A DNA stretch of 64,000 nt from Muribaculaceae bacterium Isolate-037 (Harlan) (GCA_003762615.1 RIAZ01000020.1:1-64000); one strand, 5' to 3'; counted from the first letter of the stretch, positions 27,901 to 37,010 are shown. The notes: a model not told the origin generated them from the letters alone. Made by a program: numbers and translations.

Positions 27901-28910
27901 TCAAGCCGTTTTTCCAAGTGCTCGACAATATCAGCGAGGCGCGTGGTGGCATCGGTCTCGGACTGTCGATCGTGAAGAGCGTGGTGGATGCCCACGGCGG
28001 AGAGATAGAGCTTGACAGTGTGCCGGGTAAAGGGTCGAAATTCACGGCTATATTCCCGGTAAGACAGGAGAATGTGATGCCTGCCGAGGAGACCGATGTG
28101 GTGGAGCCGGATGCCGAGCCACAGGATGCTGTGGTGAAGAAAGTGGATGGCAGTAACCGTCCGGTGCTTCTTGTGGTGGATGACAATGAGGAGATGGTTA
28201 GATTCGTTTCTTCAAGTTTTGATGCCAATTATGAGGTGGTGACGGCAAACAACGGCAAGGTAGCTCTCGAGAAGATGTCGCGCCATAGTGTGTCGCTGAT
28301 AATATGCGACTGGATGATGCCCGTCATGGATGGTGTGGAGTTTCTTAAGAGGGTGAGGGGTGATGAGAGATTTTGCCATGTGCCGTTTGTGATGCTGACT
28401 GCCAAGACCGATAATATGTCGAAGATAGAGACGATGAAGTCGGGGGCGGATTTCTATCTGGAGAAACCGTTTTCCACCAATTATCTTGCCGCCTGTGTGG
28501 CAAATCTTCTGGAGATGCGCACCATGCTGAAACGGAAGTTTGCCGACATGCCTCTTGAGCCTATGACCACTCTTGCCTCAACTCAGGTGGATAACGAGTT
28601 TCTGACCAGACTTCAGACTCTCATAGAGGAGAATTTCTCCAATCCGGAGCTTAACGTGGAGTTTCTTGCCGACCATATCGGCATAAGCCGCAGCGGACTC
28701 TACACCAAGATACGCAGTCTTGCCGACGTCACGCCTAATGAACTGATCCAGATAACGCGTCTGAAGCGTGCCGCCGCATTGCTGAAGGAGGGTAAATACC
28801 GCATCAATGAGGTGAGCTATATGGTGGGGTTCAACAGCAGTTCATATTTCGCCCGATGCTTCCAGAAGCAGTTCGGTATGAAGCCGGGTGATTTCGTAGC
28901 CGAAAGCTGA
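24942..28910 (+). CDS. Hybrid two-component system (HTCS) sensor-regulator
   Basis: A 1322-residue one-protein phosphorelay. In order: signal peptide/N-terminal segment (1-20), about 14 two-component-regulator propeller repeats forming two periplasmic beta-propellers (about 25-690), a Y_Y_Y domain (about 700-765, YRYRLEGFDKSW), and one membrane helix (about 772-792). HisKA follows with H827 in VVAHEIRTP, then HATPase with NLLNNARKF, DNGIGI and GIGLGLSIVKS, then a receiver domain with D1123 in IICDWMMPVMDG, and an AraC-type helix-turn-helix (about 1215-1320, SSSYFARCFQKQFG). Such sensors bind an oligosaccharide in the periplasm and switch on their PUL. Its own promoter carries the operator boxes found at both other PUL operons. 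Confidence 0.95.
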   Translation: MIRLILLIFVASLIPAGMSGAFTAPEFNFTHYTTENILPSNSVRDIVQGPEGFMWFATDGGLVRFDGTTSKVMVPEDEDGADFFIHSLCNSDKGLIVGSDRMLYRYDSRKECLVPFPLRYSDKVKEEISGVVEDISTDSTGGIWVSVDGKGVFHINSDDMVDFHQDFPEIANFIGMIYVDASDIVWCVSTANRGGMYRFDRGRARFEPFEIKIGGNKTQVGALAMMCDTHGDYWLATWDQGILRFNGCTGAAEWVLGTEDAGRVWHVHSIMEYSPSMLLVGSDSGLTLIDKATGDCRVYKSDELNPQSLSDRFVYPIVRDEEGGLWVGTYYRGVNYMSRDSQRFRRWNHSRFANSVSGNVISRFCEDERGDVWIGSADGGLCRYEPDTGHFTHYPLGGKNETDNVNALLADGDRLWVGTYSKGAGVLDMKTGAWRKVSVEGDYVYSSYAMSKDNAGNVWMASTDMLTRYNKENDSFENVANLGAWIIGIEEDRNGELWIATQGRGLFRMNTADGKMKNYTTSKTPGGLPHNHINSVHVGSDGMVYVATIYGVYRYDRKNDSFEHIDIDVPNIVPLSVVQSGDDLWIATASGLVRVNGAGKTRLFTYADGISDNQFVPGASLHASDGKIYYGTVHGFCRVDPMEARNNAAPPKIKFTGLDIINTPVEVGERNLTESLNIIDRLIMTHADHTFSIYFSALSYANPSGNAYRYRLEGFDKSWHEVGKDNRATYSNLPPGDYVLRVQAANADDVWNEEGISLRIVVEPAWYASVWMKTLYVLAGVALLLLGLRYMVSRMERNHVIELDRILGNKEKEMFRSKLNFFTVVAHEIRTPVSLIIGPLDKILDSKEEFSTGVKDDLKVIQRNARRLLSLVNQLLDFKKVEDNALMVGFRSELITPLIENVTERFRPSLEQKGVRLTVSCPPADVRVDVDPEAVTKLVSNLLNNARKFTKDMIRLECKILPDGKRFMISVEDNGIGITKENRDKIFKPFFQVLDNISEARGGIGLGLSIVKSVVDAHGGEIELDSVPGKGSKFTAIFPVRQENVMPAEETDVVEPDAEPQDAVVKKVDGSNRPVLLVVDDNEEMVRFVSSSFDANYEVVTANNGKVALEKMSRHSVSLIICDWMMPVMDGVEFLKRVRGDERFCHVPFVMLTAKTDNMSKIETMKSGADFYLEKPFSTNYLAACVANLLEMRTMLKRKFADMPLEPMTTLASTQVDNEFLTRLQTLIEENFSNPELNVEFLADHIGISRSGLYTKIRSLADVTPNELIQITRLKRAAALLKEGKYRINEVSYMVGFNSSSYFARCFQKQFGMKPGDFVAES

Positions 28911-28914
28911 TGCA

Positions 28915-28959
28915 GAAAAAGAGGATGTGCGGGTTGCGCACATCCTCTTGCCAATTTTT
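28915..28959. terminator. Bidirectional terminator after the HTCS gene
   Basis: A 13-bp stem (28919-28931 with 28937-28949; AAGAGGATGTGCG) and 5-nt loop. It is flanked by A5 on the left and a T5 run nearby on the right. It serves the HTCS gene rightward and could stop leftward transcripts coming from the arabinose operon. Confidence 0.8.
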
Positions 28960-28962
28960 ACT

Positions 28963-29128
28963 TAAGGTTTATAGTTTAAGGTTTAGGGTTTATAGTTTAG
29001 GGTTTAGGGTTTAAGGTCGTACATTTGTACCGTTTATCATAACCCATAAACCATAATCTATCCCCCATAAACCATAATCTATCCCCCATAAACTATAAAC
29101 TATAAACTATAAACCATAAACTATAAAC
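28963..29128. repeat. Second heptad repeat array with inverted halves
   Basis: Units GGTTTAT, GGTTTAG and GGTTTAA fill about 28963-29015. Complementary CATAAAC, TATAAAC and CCATAATCTATCC units fill about 29036-29128. It uses the same unit as the array at 6508-6740 and abuts the stop codon of the FGGY kinase. Confidence 0.85.
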
Positions 29129-30727
29129 CTATTTCTTATATTCCACGGCGGCTTTCTCCACGGGGAGTGCCTCCATGTAGTTCTCGATATATACGTTGAA
29201 GCCTGCAACGTCTTCCTCTGTCGGGGAGATGCTCACGCCGGTGTTGCCGGCGAAGACCTCCATCTCAAGGTAGTCGGCGAGGTTGCGGTCATTGTGGTTG
29301 TTGACCAGATAGCCTGCAAGGAGAGCCATGCCCCATGCGCCACCCTCTCCGGCTGTCTCCATTACGGAGATCGGGGAGTTGAGGGCTGCGGCAAGTATGC
29401 GCTGACCCACGCCCGGAGTCTTGAAGAGACCGCCGTGTCCGGTGATGCGGTCCACTTTGATCTTCTCGTCGTTGAAAAGGATGTCGTTGCCGATCTTCAG
29501 ACACGCCACGGCTGCGTGGATGTTGGCACGCATGAAGTTGGCGAGGTTGAAGCGGTTGCCGACTGAACGCACGAAGAGCGGACGTCCCTCGTTAAGTCCG
29601 GTGATAGGCTCGCCGGAGAAATAGTTGTAGGATACGAGACCACCGCAATCCGGGTCGCCGGTGAGGGCGTTGTTGTAGAGCTTGCCGAAGATTTCGTTCA
29701 TGTCAACGGGCACGCCGAGAAGTTCGGTATATTCGCGGAAGAGACCCACCCATGCGTTGAGGTCGGAGGTGCAGTTGTTGCAGTGCACCATTGCCACGAG
29801 GCTACCGTCGGGGGTAGTCACCATGTCGATCATCTCGTAAGGCTTGCTCAACTCCTTCTCCAGAACGATCATCGAGAATGATGACGTGCCGGCAGACACG
29901 TTGCCTGTGCGCTGCTTCACGGCGTTGGTTGCCACCATGCCGGTGCCTGCGTCGCCTTCAGGCGGGCAAAGGGGTGCGCCTGCCTGGAGATTGCCGGAGA
30001 TATCGAGTCTCTTGGCACCCTCTTCAGTGAGTGTGCCGGCGTTTTCACCTGCCAGGAGCACTTTCGGAAGCACATCCTCCAGTTTCCAAGAGAAACCTTT
30101 GTCGGCGATGAGGTTGTCAAACTTCTCCACCATAGTGGCGTCGTAGTTCTTTGTCTCCGGATTCACGGGTATCATGCCGGAGCCGTCGCCTATGCCGATG
30201 ACTTTCTCTCCGGTGAGCTGCCAGTGGATATATCCGGCGAGAGTAGTGATGAACGCCACATCTTTCACGTGCTCCTCACCGTTGAGGATAGCCTGGTAGA
30301 GATGAGAGATGCTCCAACGGAGAGGGATGTTATACTGGAACAGCTCGGAAAGGATGGATGCAGCCTCACCGGTGTTGGTGTTGCGCCATGTGCGGAATGG
30401 GGCGAGCATGTTGCCATCCTTGTCGAACGGCATGTAGCCGTGCATCATCGCGCTGATGCCGATAGCGGCAAGCGAGGTGATCTCCACGCCATATTTCTCC
30501 TTCACGTTCTCGCGGAGGTCGCGGTAGCAGTCCTGAACGCCAAACCAGATAGCTTCCAGACTGTAGGTCCAGAGATTGTTTACCAACTGATTTTCCCATT
30601 CGTGGCTCCCTTGGGCTATGGGGTTGTTGTTCTCGTCGATGAGGACAGCCTTGATGCGGGTAGAGCCAAACTCTATACCGAGGATGGCTTTACCCGACTC
30701 TATGGTTGCTTTTGCTTTTTCAGGCAT
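29129..30727 (-). CDS. FGGY-family carbohydrate kinase, probable L-ribulokinase
   Basis: 532 residues from the ATG at 30727, 11 bp after the araA stop. A TTG at 30745 would overlap araA and is less likely. The FGGY kinase fold is clear: phosphate-binding [15 protein letters not shown] near the N-terminus, the central [20 protein letters not shown] and GNVSAGTSS segments, and the C-terminal [22 protein letters not shown]. It is not of the E. coli AraB subgroup by eye, and looks closer to xylulokinase-type sequences. As the only kinase in an operon with araA and araD, it should phosphorylate L-ribulose at O5. Family certain, substrate by context. Confidence 0.85.
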   Translation of the reverse strand: MPEKAKATIESGKAILGIEFGSTRIKAVLIDENNNPIAQGSHEWENQLVNNLWTYSLEAIWFGVQDCYRDLRENVKEKYGVEITSLAAIGISAMMHGYMPFDKDGNMLAPFRTWRNTNTGEAASILSELFQYNIPLRWSISHLYQAILNGEEHVKDVAFITTLAGYIHWQLTGEKVIGIGDGSGMIPVNPETKNYDATMVEKFDNLIADKGFSWKLEDVLPKVLLAGENAGTLTEEGAKRLDISGNLQAGAPLCPPEGDAGTGMVATNAVKQRTGNVSAGTSSFSMIVLEKELSKPYEMIDMVTTPDGSLVAMVHCNNCTSDLNAWVGLFREYTELLGVPVDMNEIFGKLYNNALTGDPDCGGLVSYNYFSGEPITGLNEGRPLFVRSVGNRFNLANFMRANIHAAVACLKIGNDILFNDEKIKVDRITGHGGLFKTPGVGQRILAAALNSPISVMETAGEGGAWGMALLAGYLVNNHNDRNLADYLEMEVFAGNTGVSISPTEEDVAGFNVYIENYMEALPVEKAAVEYKK

Positions 30728-30738
30728 GAGGGGAGGGA

Positions 30739-32268
30739 TTAGCAAAGTGATTTGTTAAGCATGTAGTACACCTCGTTCCAGCGGAGTGAATCCTTGAATG
30801 CCGGGATTGTGGTGTGGGCGTTGATGTGTGCCATCTCGATGCCTGCGATCTCTGCGTAGTCTTCCCAGTATTCGGGGGTGAGCTCGTAGGAGAAGCAAGA
30901 GTGGTGAGTGCCGCCGGCGAGAATCCATGCAGCCGCGCCTGTCTCGAAGTTGGGCATGGGAATCCAGAGAGCGGATGCCACGGGGAGCTTCGGAAGGGGT
31001 TTTGACTTGATGCACTCAACGTCGTTTGCGATCAGACGGAAACGGTTGCCGAGGTCAACGACTGTAGCAGTGATGCCGGGGTTCGGACGAGATGTGAATA
31101 CGAGACGTGCTGTGAGGCTCTTGCGGATACCGATGCCGAGGAAGTGAACTTCCAGACGAGGTTTCTCCTCTGCGATGAGGGGGCACACCTCAAGCATGTG
31201 CGCCTGGAGGATTGAGCTGTTCTTGCCGTCGAAGTTGAGAGTGTAGTCCTCAAGGAATGAGCAGCCTTTGCCTTCCGACATCACCCATACTGTGCGGTAG
31301 AGAGCCGCGCTCTTCCAGTCGCCCTCTGCGCCGAAGCCGTAGCCTTCAGCCATGAGACGCTGAGAAGCGAGACCCGGGATCTGGTCGAAGCCGACGAATT
31401 TGGGATCGTTGATGTCGTTAGTGCCGAGGTCATCGAAGTTTGTGGTGAAGCCTTTCGCACCCTTAGCCTTGAGTATGGCACGGAGAGTGAGCTCAGCGTG
31501 AGCGGCGTTCCAGATCTTCTTGTATTCCTCAGTAGAGGGATCTTTCAGATTGTCGGCTACAACATATTCGTTGAAGTAAGTCTCCACGAGAGCCTTGATA
31601 TCCTCCTCCTTGATCTGCTTGTGGTATTCCATAAGCTCGCTTACGGGGGTGTAGTCCACGTGGTAGCCGAGACGCTGTTCAGCCTCCACCTTGTCGCCGT
31701 CGGTCACGGCAACGTTGTTCATCTGGTCGCCGAAGCGGAGGATGAGGCAGTCCTGAGCATCAGCCCAAGCTACAGCCACGCGCTCCCATACGGCAATTTT
31801 CTTCTGAGCCTCGGGGTCGCTCCAGTGTCCTACGACAACTTTGCGACGGATGCGCATGCGGGTGCAGATATGACCGAACTCACGGTCGCCGTGTGCACTC
31901 TGGTTGAGGTTCATGAAGTCCATATCCATGTCGTTCCATGGAATTTCGGCATTGTATTGTGTGTGGAAGTGGAGCATCGGCTTGTTGAGCTGCTGCAGAC
32001 CACGGATCCACATTTTTGCGGGTGAGAATGTGTGCATCCAAGTGATGACACCGGCACATTTGGGGTCGTTGTTGGCAGCGAGCATGATTTCGCTTACCTC
32101 TTTTGATGAGTTGGCTGTGCCTTTATATACTACTTTTACGGGAAGGTTGCCTGAGTTGTTGAGACCTTCTACCATTTCGCGTGAATGAGCGTCGACTTTG
32201 ACAACTGCATCGCCTCCGTAGAGGAGCTGGGCACCTGTTACCCACCAGATTTCATAGTTTTCAAACAT
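30739..32268 (-). CDS. araA: L-arabinose isomerase
   Basis: 509 residues, normal for AraA (about 500). Interconverts L-arabinose and L-ribulose in the cytoplasm, using a divalent metal. Recognisable blocks: [11 protein letters not shown] at the start, [26 protein letters not shown] (metal-binding Glu), HMLEVCP, GGTHHS (catalytic/metal His), and [14 protein letters not shown] at the end. One block differs from the E. coli protein as I remember it: the usual FEDLHG reads [14 protein letters not shown], with an insertion of roughly ten residues before PGLASQRLM. Second-to-last gene of the leftward arabinose operon. Confidence 0.95.
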   Translation of the reverse strand: MFENYEIWWVTGAQLLYGGDAVVKVDAHSREMVEGLNNSGNLPVKVVYKGTANSSKEVSEIMLAANNDPKCAGVITWMHTFSPAKMWIRGLQQLNKPMLHFHTQYNAEIPWNDMDMDFMNLNQSAHGDREFGHICTRMRIRRKVVVGHWSDPEAQKKIAVWERVAVAWADAQDCLILRFGDQMNNVAVTDGDKVEAEQRLGYHVDYTPVSELMEYHKQIKEEDIKALVETYFNEYVVADNLKDPSTEEYKKIWNAAHAELTLRAILKAKGAKGFTTNFDDLGTNDINDPKFVGFDQIPGLASQRLMAEGYGFGAEGDWKSAALYRTVWVMSEGKGCSFLEDYTLNFDGKNSSILQAHMLEVCPLIAEEKPRLEVHFLGIGIRKSLTARLVFTSRPNPGITATVVDLGNRFRLIANDVECIKSKPLPKLPVASALWIPMPNFETGAAAWILAGGTHHSCFSYELTPEYWEDYAEIAGIEMAHINAHTTIPAFKDSLRWNEVYYMLNKSLC

Positions 32269-32327
32269 GGTTGTATTGTTTTTTTAGGTTGTTGTTGGTT
32301 TTGTTTTTTTGTTGGTTTTGGTTGTTT

Positions 32328-32403
32328 TGATGTATCATGATGTAACATGTTGTATCATGATTTATCATGGGGCAGCATGTTATATCATGGGGCAGCATGA
32401 GGA
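32328..32403. repeat. Intergenic repeat, ATCATGATGTAACATG-type units
   Basis: Short degenerate units built on TATCATG, AACATG and GGGGCAGCATG repeat about seven times between araD and araA. They are preceded by a GTTGTTGGTTTTG-rich tract (32281-32327). No gene. The block lies within the operon's transcript. Confidence 0.7.
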
Positions 32404-32416
32404 TGCTGCGGCGTGC

Positions 32417-33103
32417 TTATTGCCCGTAGTAGGCGTTGGGACCGTGTTTGCGGTTGAAGTGCTTTTCTACGAGGAGCGGGTTCATCGTGAGCTGCGGGTT
32501 GAGGGTGAATGCCACGAATGCCATCTTTGCCACCTGTTCGAGCACGACTGCGTTGTGTACTGCCTCGTGGGGTGTCTTGCCCCATGTGAAGGGTCCGTGG
32601 TTGTTGACGAGCACGCCGGGGGTGTGCATTGGGTTCATACCCTCGAATGTCTCGATGATCACGTTGCCGGTCTCCAGCTCGTAGTCGCCTTTTACCTCCT
32701 GCTCTGTCATTGAGCGGGTGCAGGGGATTGCCTCATGGAAATAGTCGGCGTGTGTGGTGCCGATATTCGGGATCGGATTCCCTGTCTGAGCCCATGCAGT
32801 GGCGAATGTGGAGTGGGTGTGTACGACACCGCCGATTTCGGGGAATGCACGGTAGAGTGCGAGATGAGTGGGGGTGTCGGAGGAGGGTTTCAGTGAGCCT
32901 TCCACCACTTTCCCTGTGGCAAGATCCACCACTACCATATCCTCAGGTTTCATATTGTCGTAGCTTACGCCGGAGGGCTTGATCACTACAAGACCGCGTT
33001 CACGGTCGATGCCGGAGACGTTGCCCCATGTGAAAATCACGAGACCGTGAGCCACAAGTTCGAGGTTGGCTTCACAAACTTTTTTCTTAAGTTGTTCGAG
33101 CAT
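32417..33103 (-). CDS. araD: L-ribulose-5-phosphate 4-epimerase
   Basis: 228 residues, the family's usual length (about 230). I take the ATG at 33103 ([16 protein letters not shown]), which aligns with the normal N-terminus; extension to 33184 adds an unrelated hydrophobic stretch. Class II aldolase/epimerase fold with the zinc-binding HTHS motif, TWGNVSG near the N-terminus, [15 protein letters not shown], and [18 protein letters not shown]. Converts L-ribulose 5-phosphate to D-xylulose 5-phosphate, which enters the pentose phosphate pathway. Confidence 0.95.
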   Translation of the reverse strand: MLEQLKKKVCEANLELVAHGLVIFTWGNVSGIDRERGLVVIKPSGVSYDNMKPEDMVVVDLATGKVVEGSLKPSSDTPTHLALYRAFPEIGGVVHTHSTFATAWAQTGNPIPNIGTTHADYFHEAIPCTRSMTEQEVKGDYELETGNVIIETFEGMNPMHTPGVLVNNHGPFTWGKTPHEAVHNAVVLEQVAKMAFVAFTLNPQLTMNPLLVEKHFNRKHGPNAYYGQ

Positions 33104-33180
33104 ATAGGTAATTATTAAGAGAGTCAGAATTAAATTGAAAAATATTATTTGACCTGTGCATGCCGTCATCCTTACTATGG

Positions 33181-33840
33181 TCATGCAGGATGCACAAACC
33201 GGTATAGACGTGCGCCGCGTTTCGATGATTCCTTATCGATGAGGTCTGTCTGTTCGAGCCCCGGTATCTCCGCTATGCGTTTGCGGAAATTACGTTTGTC
33301 GAGTTCCTTGCCTGTCACTGTCTCCACGAGCGTCTGAAGCTGCGTGAGTGTGAAATATTCAGGCAGAAGGTTGAATGCGAGTGCATCGGTCAGAATCTTT
33401 CGCCGCATCACGGAAAGAGCCTTGCTGATCATTCCCGGATGATCAAATCCGAGTGGCGGTAGCGTGTTGACGTTCACCCAGTCGGCATTGTATTCCTTGA
33501 GGACCTTCTCATCCACTTCATTTCTATTGAGCAATGCGAAGTATGCCACAGAGATCACGCGTGCACCCGGATCGCGGTCAATTTCACCGAAGGCACCAAT
33601 CTGACGCACGAAGACGTCGTTGAGACCGGTCAGCTCCTGAAGAACTCTTCGGGCGGCTTCGTCAACGCTCTCATTGTCGTTGACGAAGCCTCCGATAAGC
33701 GACCATTTCCCTTTTTCCGGTTCGAAATCACGCTTTATCAGCAGCACGTTCAGGCTGTCGTTGTCAACAGCGAATATGATGCAGTCGACTGAGACGTGAA
33801 ACCGTGGAAAGGAGGAATATGCCGTTAGAGGAGTTGTCAT
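33181..33840 (-). CDS. araR: Nudix-family transcriptional regulator of arabinose use (AraR type)
   Basis: 219 residues. The N-terminal two-thirds is a Nudix domain ([27 protein letters not shown]...[24 protein letters not shown]). The C-terminal third is a winged-helix segment ([30 protein letters not shown]) typical of NrtR-like regulators. The Nudix box is degenerate: the catalytic REXXEE core reads RRVLQEL, so ligand sensing rather than hydrolysis is expected. A Nudix-type AraR that releases DNA on binding arabinose is known in Bacteroides. It is encoded within the operon it should control, 77 bp upstream of araD and 42 bp downstream of the symporter. Confidence 0.88.
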   Translation of the reverse strand: MTTPLTAYSSFPRFHVSVDCIIFAVDNDSLNVLLIKRDFEPEKGKWSLIGGFVNDNESVDEAARRVLQELTGLNDVFVRQIGAFGEIDRDPGARVISVAYFALLNRNEVDEKVLKEYNADWVNVNTLPPLGFDHPGMISKALSVMRRKILTDALAFNLLPEYFTLTQLQTLVETVTGKELDKRNFRKRIAEIPGLEQTDLIDKESSKRGARLYRFVHPA

Positions 33841-33882
33841 TATCCCTTTGAATGATTACTCGTTTTTGGTAAAATATCCGGA

Positions 33883-35580
33883 TTACCAGAAATAGTAGTA
33901 GAATGCAGCTGTGATGCCAAGGATGATGATAGAATGGATCACGTCCCACTTGTTCCAGCTTGCGCGGGTAGCAGCACGCTGTTCGGGTGTGGATATGCCG
34001 AATACGAGACCCTGGATCTCAGCTTCAGGTTTGGGTGTGGTGAATAGGCTGACGAGTATAACGACTGCCAGACAGAATACGAGCATCCAACCGCAGAAGA
34101 AGAGCCAGTTGTAGTCGTAGAAGAGAGTCTGCATCAAGCTTCCGCCGCCTGCGCCCTGCTCAAGACCGCAGATGCCGCCATAGTAAACCTTTGCACCAAG
34201 ACGGATGAGACCGATTGCCAAGCCGGAGATAAGACCCCACATGCCGCCAAGCGGAGTGGCGCGTTTCCAGCAGATACCCATAAGGAATGCTGCTGCGATG
34301 CCCGGGGCAAGCACTGACTGAACGTCCTGCAGATAGAGATAGAGCACGTCGCCTACTGAACGCATCACGGGAATCCAGAGGATGCCGAGAACCACGATGA
34401 CGATAGTGGCTGCCTGTCCGATCTTAACCACTTTCTTGGGATCGGTCTTAGGACGGAAACGCTGATAGAAGTCGATGGTGAAGAGGGCTGCTGATGAGTT
34501 GAAGAGTGATGCAAGTGAACTCATGAGGGCTGCGAGGATACCGCAGACGATAAGTCCTTTCACACCGGCAGGAAGCAATTTAGCTACAAGAGTGGGGAAG
34601 GCTGCGTCAGTGATGGCGTTGCCTGTGGTGGGATCAAGGGGTAGGAAGCTGCCCATTTTCTGATGAAGGGCGAATGCGATCATACCGGGGATAAGGAAGA
34701 GGAATACGGGGAGGAGCTTGAGGTAAGCACCGAAGATTGTGCCTCGGCGTGATTCTTTCTCGTTCTTACCGGAGAGCACACGCTGAACGATGAACTGGTC
34801 GGTACACCAGTACCAGAAACCGATTACGGCAGAACCGATCAATGCGCCGAGCCAAGGATATTGATTATCGCTGTTGCTGCGTATAAGGTTGGTCATTGTG
34901 TCGCCATATTCATTGACTTCAACAGCAGAGCAGATGCGCATCATTTCGTCCCAGCCGCCAAGTTCTTTAAGACCGAGCACGAGGATGATGAGTGAACCGA
35001 GCAGAAGGATAGGGGTCTGGAGTACAGAGGTGTAGAGCACTGACTTCATACCGCCGAAGATTGTGTAGAGAGCTGTGATCACAACAAGACCTACGGCTGC
35101 AATCCAGAAGAAATCGATTCCCCAGAGTGTGTCGATTCCAAATACCTGTTGGAAGACGAGACCTCCGGCGTAGACTGTAACGGCAACCTTAGTCAATACG
35201 TAAGATATAAGGGAGATTACAGAGAGAATAGTGCGGGATGCACCGTTGTAACGACGTTCAAGGAATTCAGGCATGGTTATGACCATCGAGCGAGTGTAGA
35301 AGGGCACGAATACCCAGCCGAGAAGAAGGATCATCCAGCCTTGGATCTCCCAGTGTGCCATTGCCATACCGGAGGATGCACCTGAGCCGGCAAGACCGAT
35401 GAGATGTTCTGAGCCGATGTTGGATGCAAATATAGACGCACCGATAGCAATCCATGTAGCATCCTTACCTCCGAGGAAGTAATCCTCGGCGTTTCCTTGT
35501 TTTTGACGCATTACCCAGACGATAATGCCTATGAGTGCCAAGCAGAATAGTGCGATGACAATCCAGTCTAAGGTTTGCAT
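33883..35580 (-). CDS. Sodium/solute symporter (SSS family), probable arabinose importer
   Basis: 565 residues with about 14 membrane helices. SSS-family features are NAEDYFLGGKDATWIAIGASIFASNIGSEHLIGLAGSG after the first helix, the ALYTIFGGMKSVLYTSVLQ segment, and the GILAALMSSLASLFNSSAALFTIDFYQ helix near the middle. Members import sugars with sodium across the inner membrane. The operon context (epimerase before, AraR, araD and araA after) makes L-arabinose the likely substrate. The 123-bp gap upstream holds a purine-rich GGGGGAGAGGAGGGAGG tract but no gene. Confidence 0.9.
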   Translation of the reverse strand: MQTLDWIVIALFCLALIGIIVWVMRQKQGNAEDYFLGGKDATWIAIGASIFASNIGSEHLIGLAGSGASSGMAMAHWEIQGWMILLLGWVFVPFYTRSMVITMPEFLERRYNGASRTILSVISLISYVLTKVAVTVYAGGLVFQQVFGIDTLWGIDFFWIAAVGLVVITALYTIFGGMKSVLYTSVLQTPILLLGSLIILVLGLKELGGWDEMMRICSAVEVNEYGDTMTNLIRSNSDNQYPWLGALIGSAVIGFWYWCTDQFIVQRVLSGKNEKESRRGTIFGAYLKLLPVFLFLIPGMIAFALHQKMGSFLPLDPTTGNAITDAAFPTLVAKLLPAGVKGLIVCGILAALMSSLASLFNSSAALFTIDFYQRFRPKTDPKKVVKIGQAATIVIVVLGILWIPVMRSVGDVLYLYLQDVQSVLAPGIAAAFLMGICWKRATPLGGMWGLISGLAIGLIRLGAKVYYGGICGLEQGAGGGSLMQTLFYDYNWLFFCGWMLVFCLAVVILVSLFTTPKPEAEIQGLVFGISTPEQRAATRASWNKWDVIHSIIILGITAAFYYYFW

Positions 35581-35703
35581 AATTTAGATTTGTTAGATGT
35601 TAGAGTTTTTGGTAATTATTAGGTTGAGCTATTAGAGCATAATATAATAGGTAAGAAAGGGGGAGAGGAGGGAGGAGAGAGGTATCGATTTTGATTCGCG
35701 TTA

Positions 35704-36864
35704 TTATTTCACACTGAATTTGTAGATACATTCAGAATTGTAGGTCTCACCCGGATTCAGACGGACGCTGGGCCACTGTGGTTTGTTGGGAGAGTCGGGA
35801 TAGTGCTGCGACTCAAGGCAGATAGCGGCGTGCTGATTGTAGACGATACCTTTCTTGCCTGTCACTGTGCCGTCAAGGAAGTTGCCGGAATATACCTGTA
35901 TTCCCGGCTCGTTGGTGTAGACGTCGAGCACGATGCCAGATTCCGGGCTATAGAGCTGGACAGCGAGGTTGTCGATGCTGCTGTTGTTGTCAAGCACGAA
36001 GTTATGGTCATAGCCATTGCCGTTCTTGATCTGCTGGTTGGAGAAATCCTTTATGAATTCACCGACGGGGCGTGCTGTGCGGAAGTCAAACGGAGTGCCC
36101 TCGACAGTGGCGATTTCGCCTGTAGTCATATAGGTGGAGTCTACCGGAGTGTATCCGTTGGCAACAACCTGCATGAGATTGTCGGTTATGGGGTGAGTCG
36201 GATCGCCGGAGAGGTTGAAGTAGGAATGGTTTGTAAGGTTTACGATAGTGGGTTTATCGGTAGTCGCTGTATATTTAATATCAAGAGCATTGTCGCCGCG
36301 AAGAGTGTAAGTCACGGTTGCGGTCAGGTTGCCCGGGAATTTGTTGTCGCCGTCGGGAGATACGATTGTGAGGACGAGAGTGGAGTCGTTGAGCTGCTCT
36401 GCCTGATATACGCGATACTGCCAGCCGAGATCGCCCATCTCACCGCCGCCGTGGAGGCAGTGACCGAAATTGTTCTTAGGAAGCTGGATTGTGTCGCCAT
36501 CAATGACGAAACGACCTTGGTTGATTCGGTTTGCATATCGTCCGATAGATGCACCGAAGTCAGAGAGATTGTTTTCAGGGAAGTATGCCTGTATGCTGTC
36601 GAATCCGAGAACTACATCTTGGAAATCACCGTTCTTGTCGGGCACCATCATTGACACGAGACGACCGCCGAAGTTGGTTATGCAAGCCTCTGCGCCGTTT
36701 GCGTTGACGAGAGTGAACAGGGCGGTAGAGTCGCCTTTGAACTCTGCCTTGAATTTTTCCGGATTAAGACCGGACTTTGTCAGCTGGACATTGCCGTTGC
36801 CACTTCCGCAGGCTGCGAGGGCGAGAAGTGCACCGATGCCTGCTGCGATTCGTAGTTGTTTCAT
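35704..36864 (-). CDS. Aldose 1-epimerase (mutarotase), lipoprotein
   Basis: 386 residues, GalM family, about 40 longer than the cytoplasmic enzyme because of a lipoprotein signal (lipobox LAAC, Cys19). The beta-sandwich core carries GFDSIQAYFPENNLSDFGASIGRYANRIN, the catalytic His in LTNHSYFNL, and the Glu in ICLESQHYPDSPN. It interconverts alpha and beta sugar anomers. Lipidation places it in an envelope membrane, so it would act on arabinose released by the PUL enzymes before import. First gene of the leftward arabinose operon. Confidence 0.93.
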   Translation of the reverse strand: MKQLRIAAGIGALLALAACGSGNGNVQLTKSGLNPEKFKAEFKGDSTALFTLVNANGAEACITNFGGRLVSMMVPDKNGDFQDVVLGFDSIQAYFPENNLSDFGASIGRYANRINQGRFVIDGDTIQLPKNNFGHCLHGGGEMGDLGWQYRVYQAEQLNDSTLVLTIVSPDGDNKFPGNLTATVTYTLRGDNALDIKYTATTDKPTIVNLTNHSYFNLSGDPTHPITDNLMQVVANGYTPVDSTYMTTGEIATVEGTPFDFRTARPVGEFIKDFSNQQIKNGNGYDHNFVLDNNSSIDNLAVQLYSPESGIVLDVYTNEPGIQVYSGNFLDGTVTGKKGIVYNQHAAICLESQHYPDSPNKPQWPSVRLNPGETYNSECIYKFSVK

Positions 36865-36969
36865 TGTTTGGAGATGTATTTAGATTAAATAAAAGTCAAA
36901 TATCTTAGATGAAAGAGTTTTTCTTTAGGTATAGAGAGGTCTTTTTCTCTAAGTTCTAAAGGCTTTTTG

Positions 36970-37010
36970 ATTTTGGGTGTAAAATTAACACTCAAAATTT
37001 CGGCTCCAAA
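36970..37010 (-). promoter_or_regulatory. Arabinose operon promoter with 29-bp palindrome, candidate AraR operator
   Basis: Minus strand: TTTG (37010-37007), 19 bp, then TAATTTTA (36987-36980), a near-consensus -7. A palindrome centred at 36984 (36970-36998, ATTTTGGGTGTAA...AACACTCAAAAT) has 12 of 14 base pairs matching and covers the -7. Repression by a protein bound there fits the NrtR/AraR mode. The rest of the gap 36865-37291 contains the repeat at 37110-37190 and the tRNA promoter. Confidence 0.7.

Noticed and set aside
27138..27995. 285-codon minus-strand frame inside the HTCS gene
   Set aside because: Antisense shadow of the kinase region; low-complexity His/Arg-rich product with no recognisable domain.
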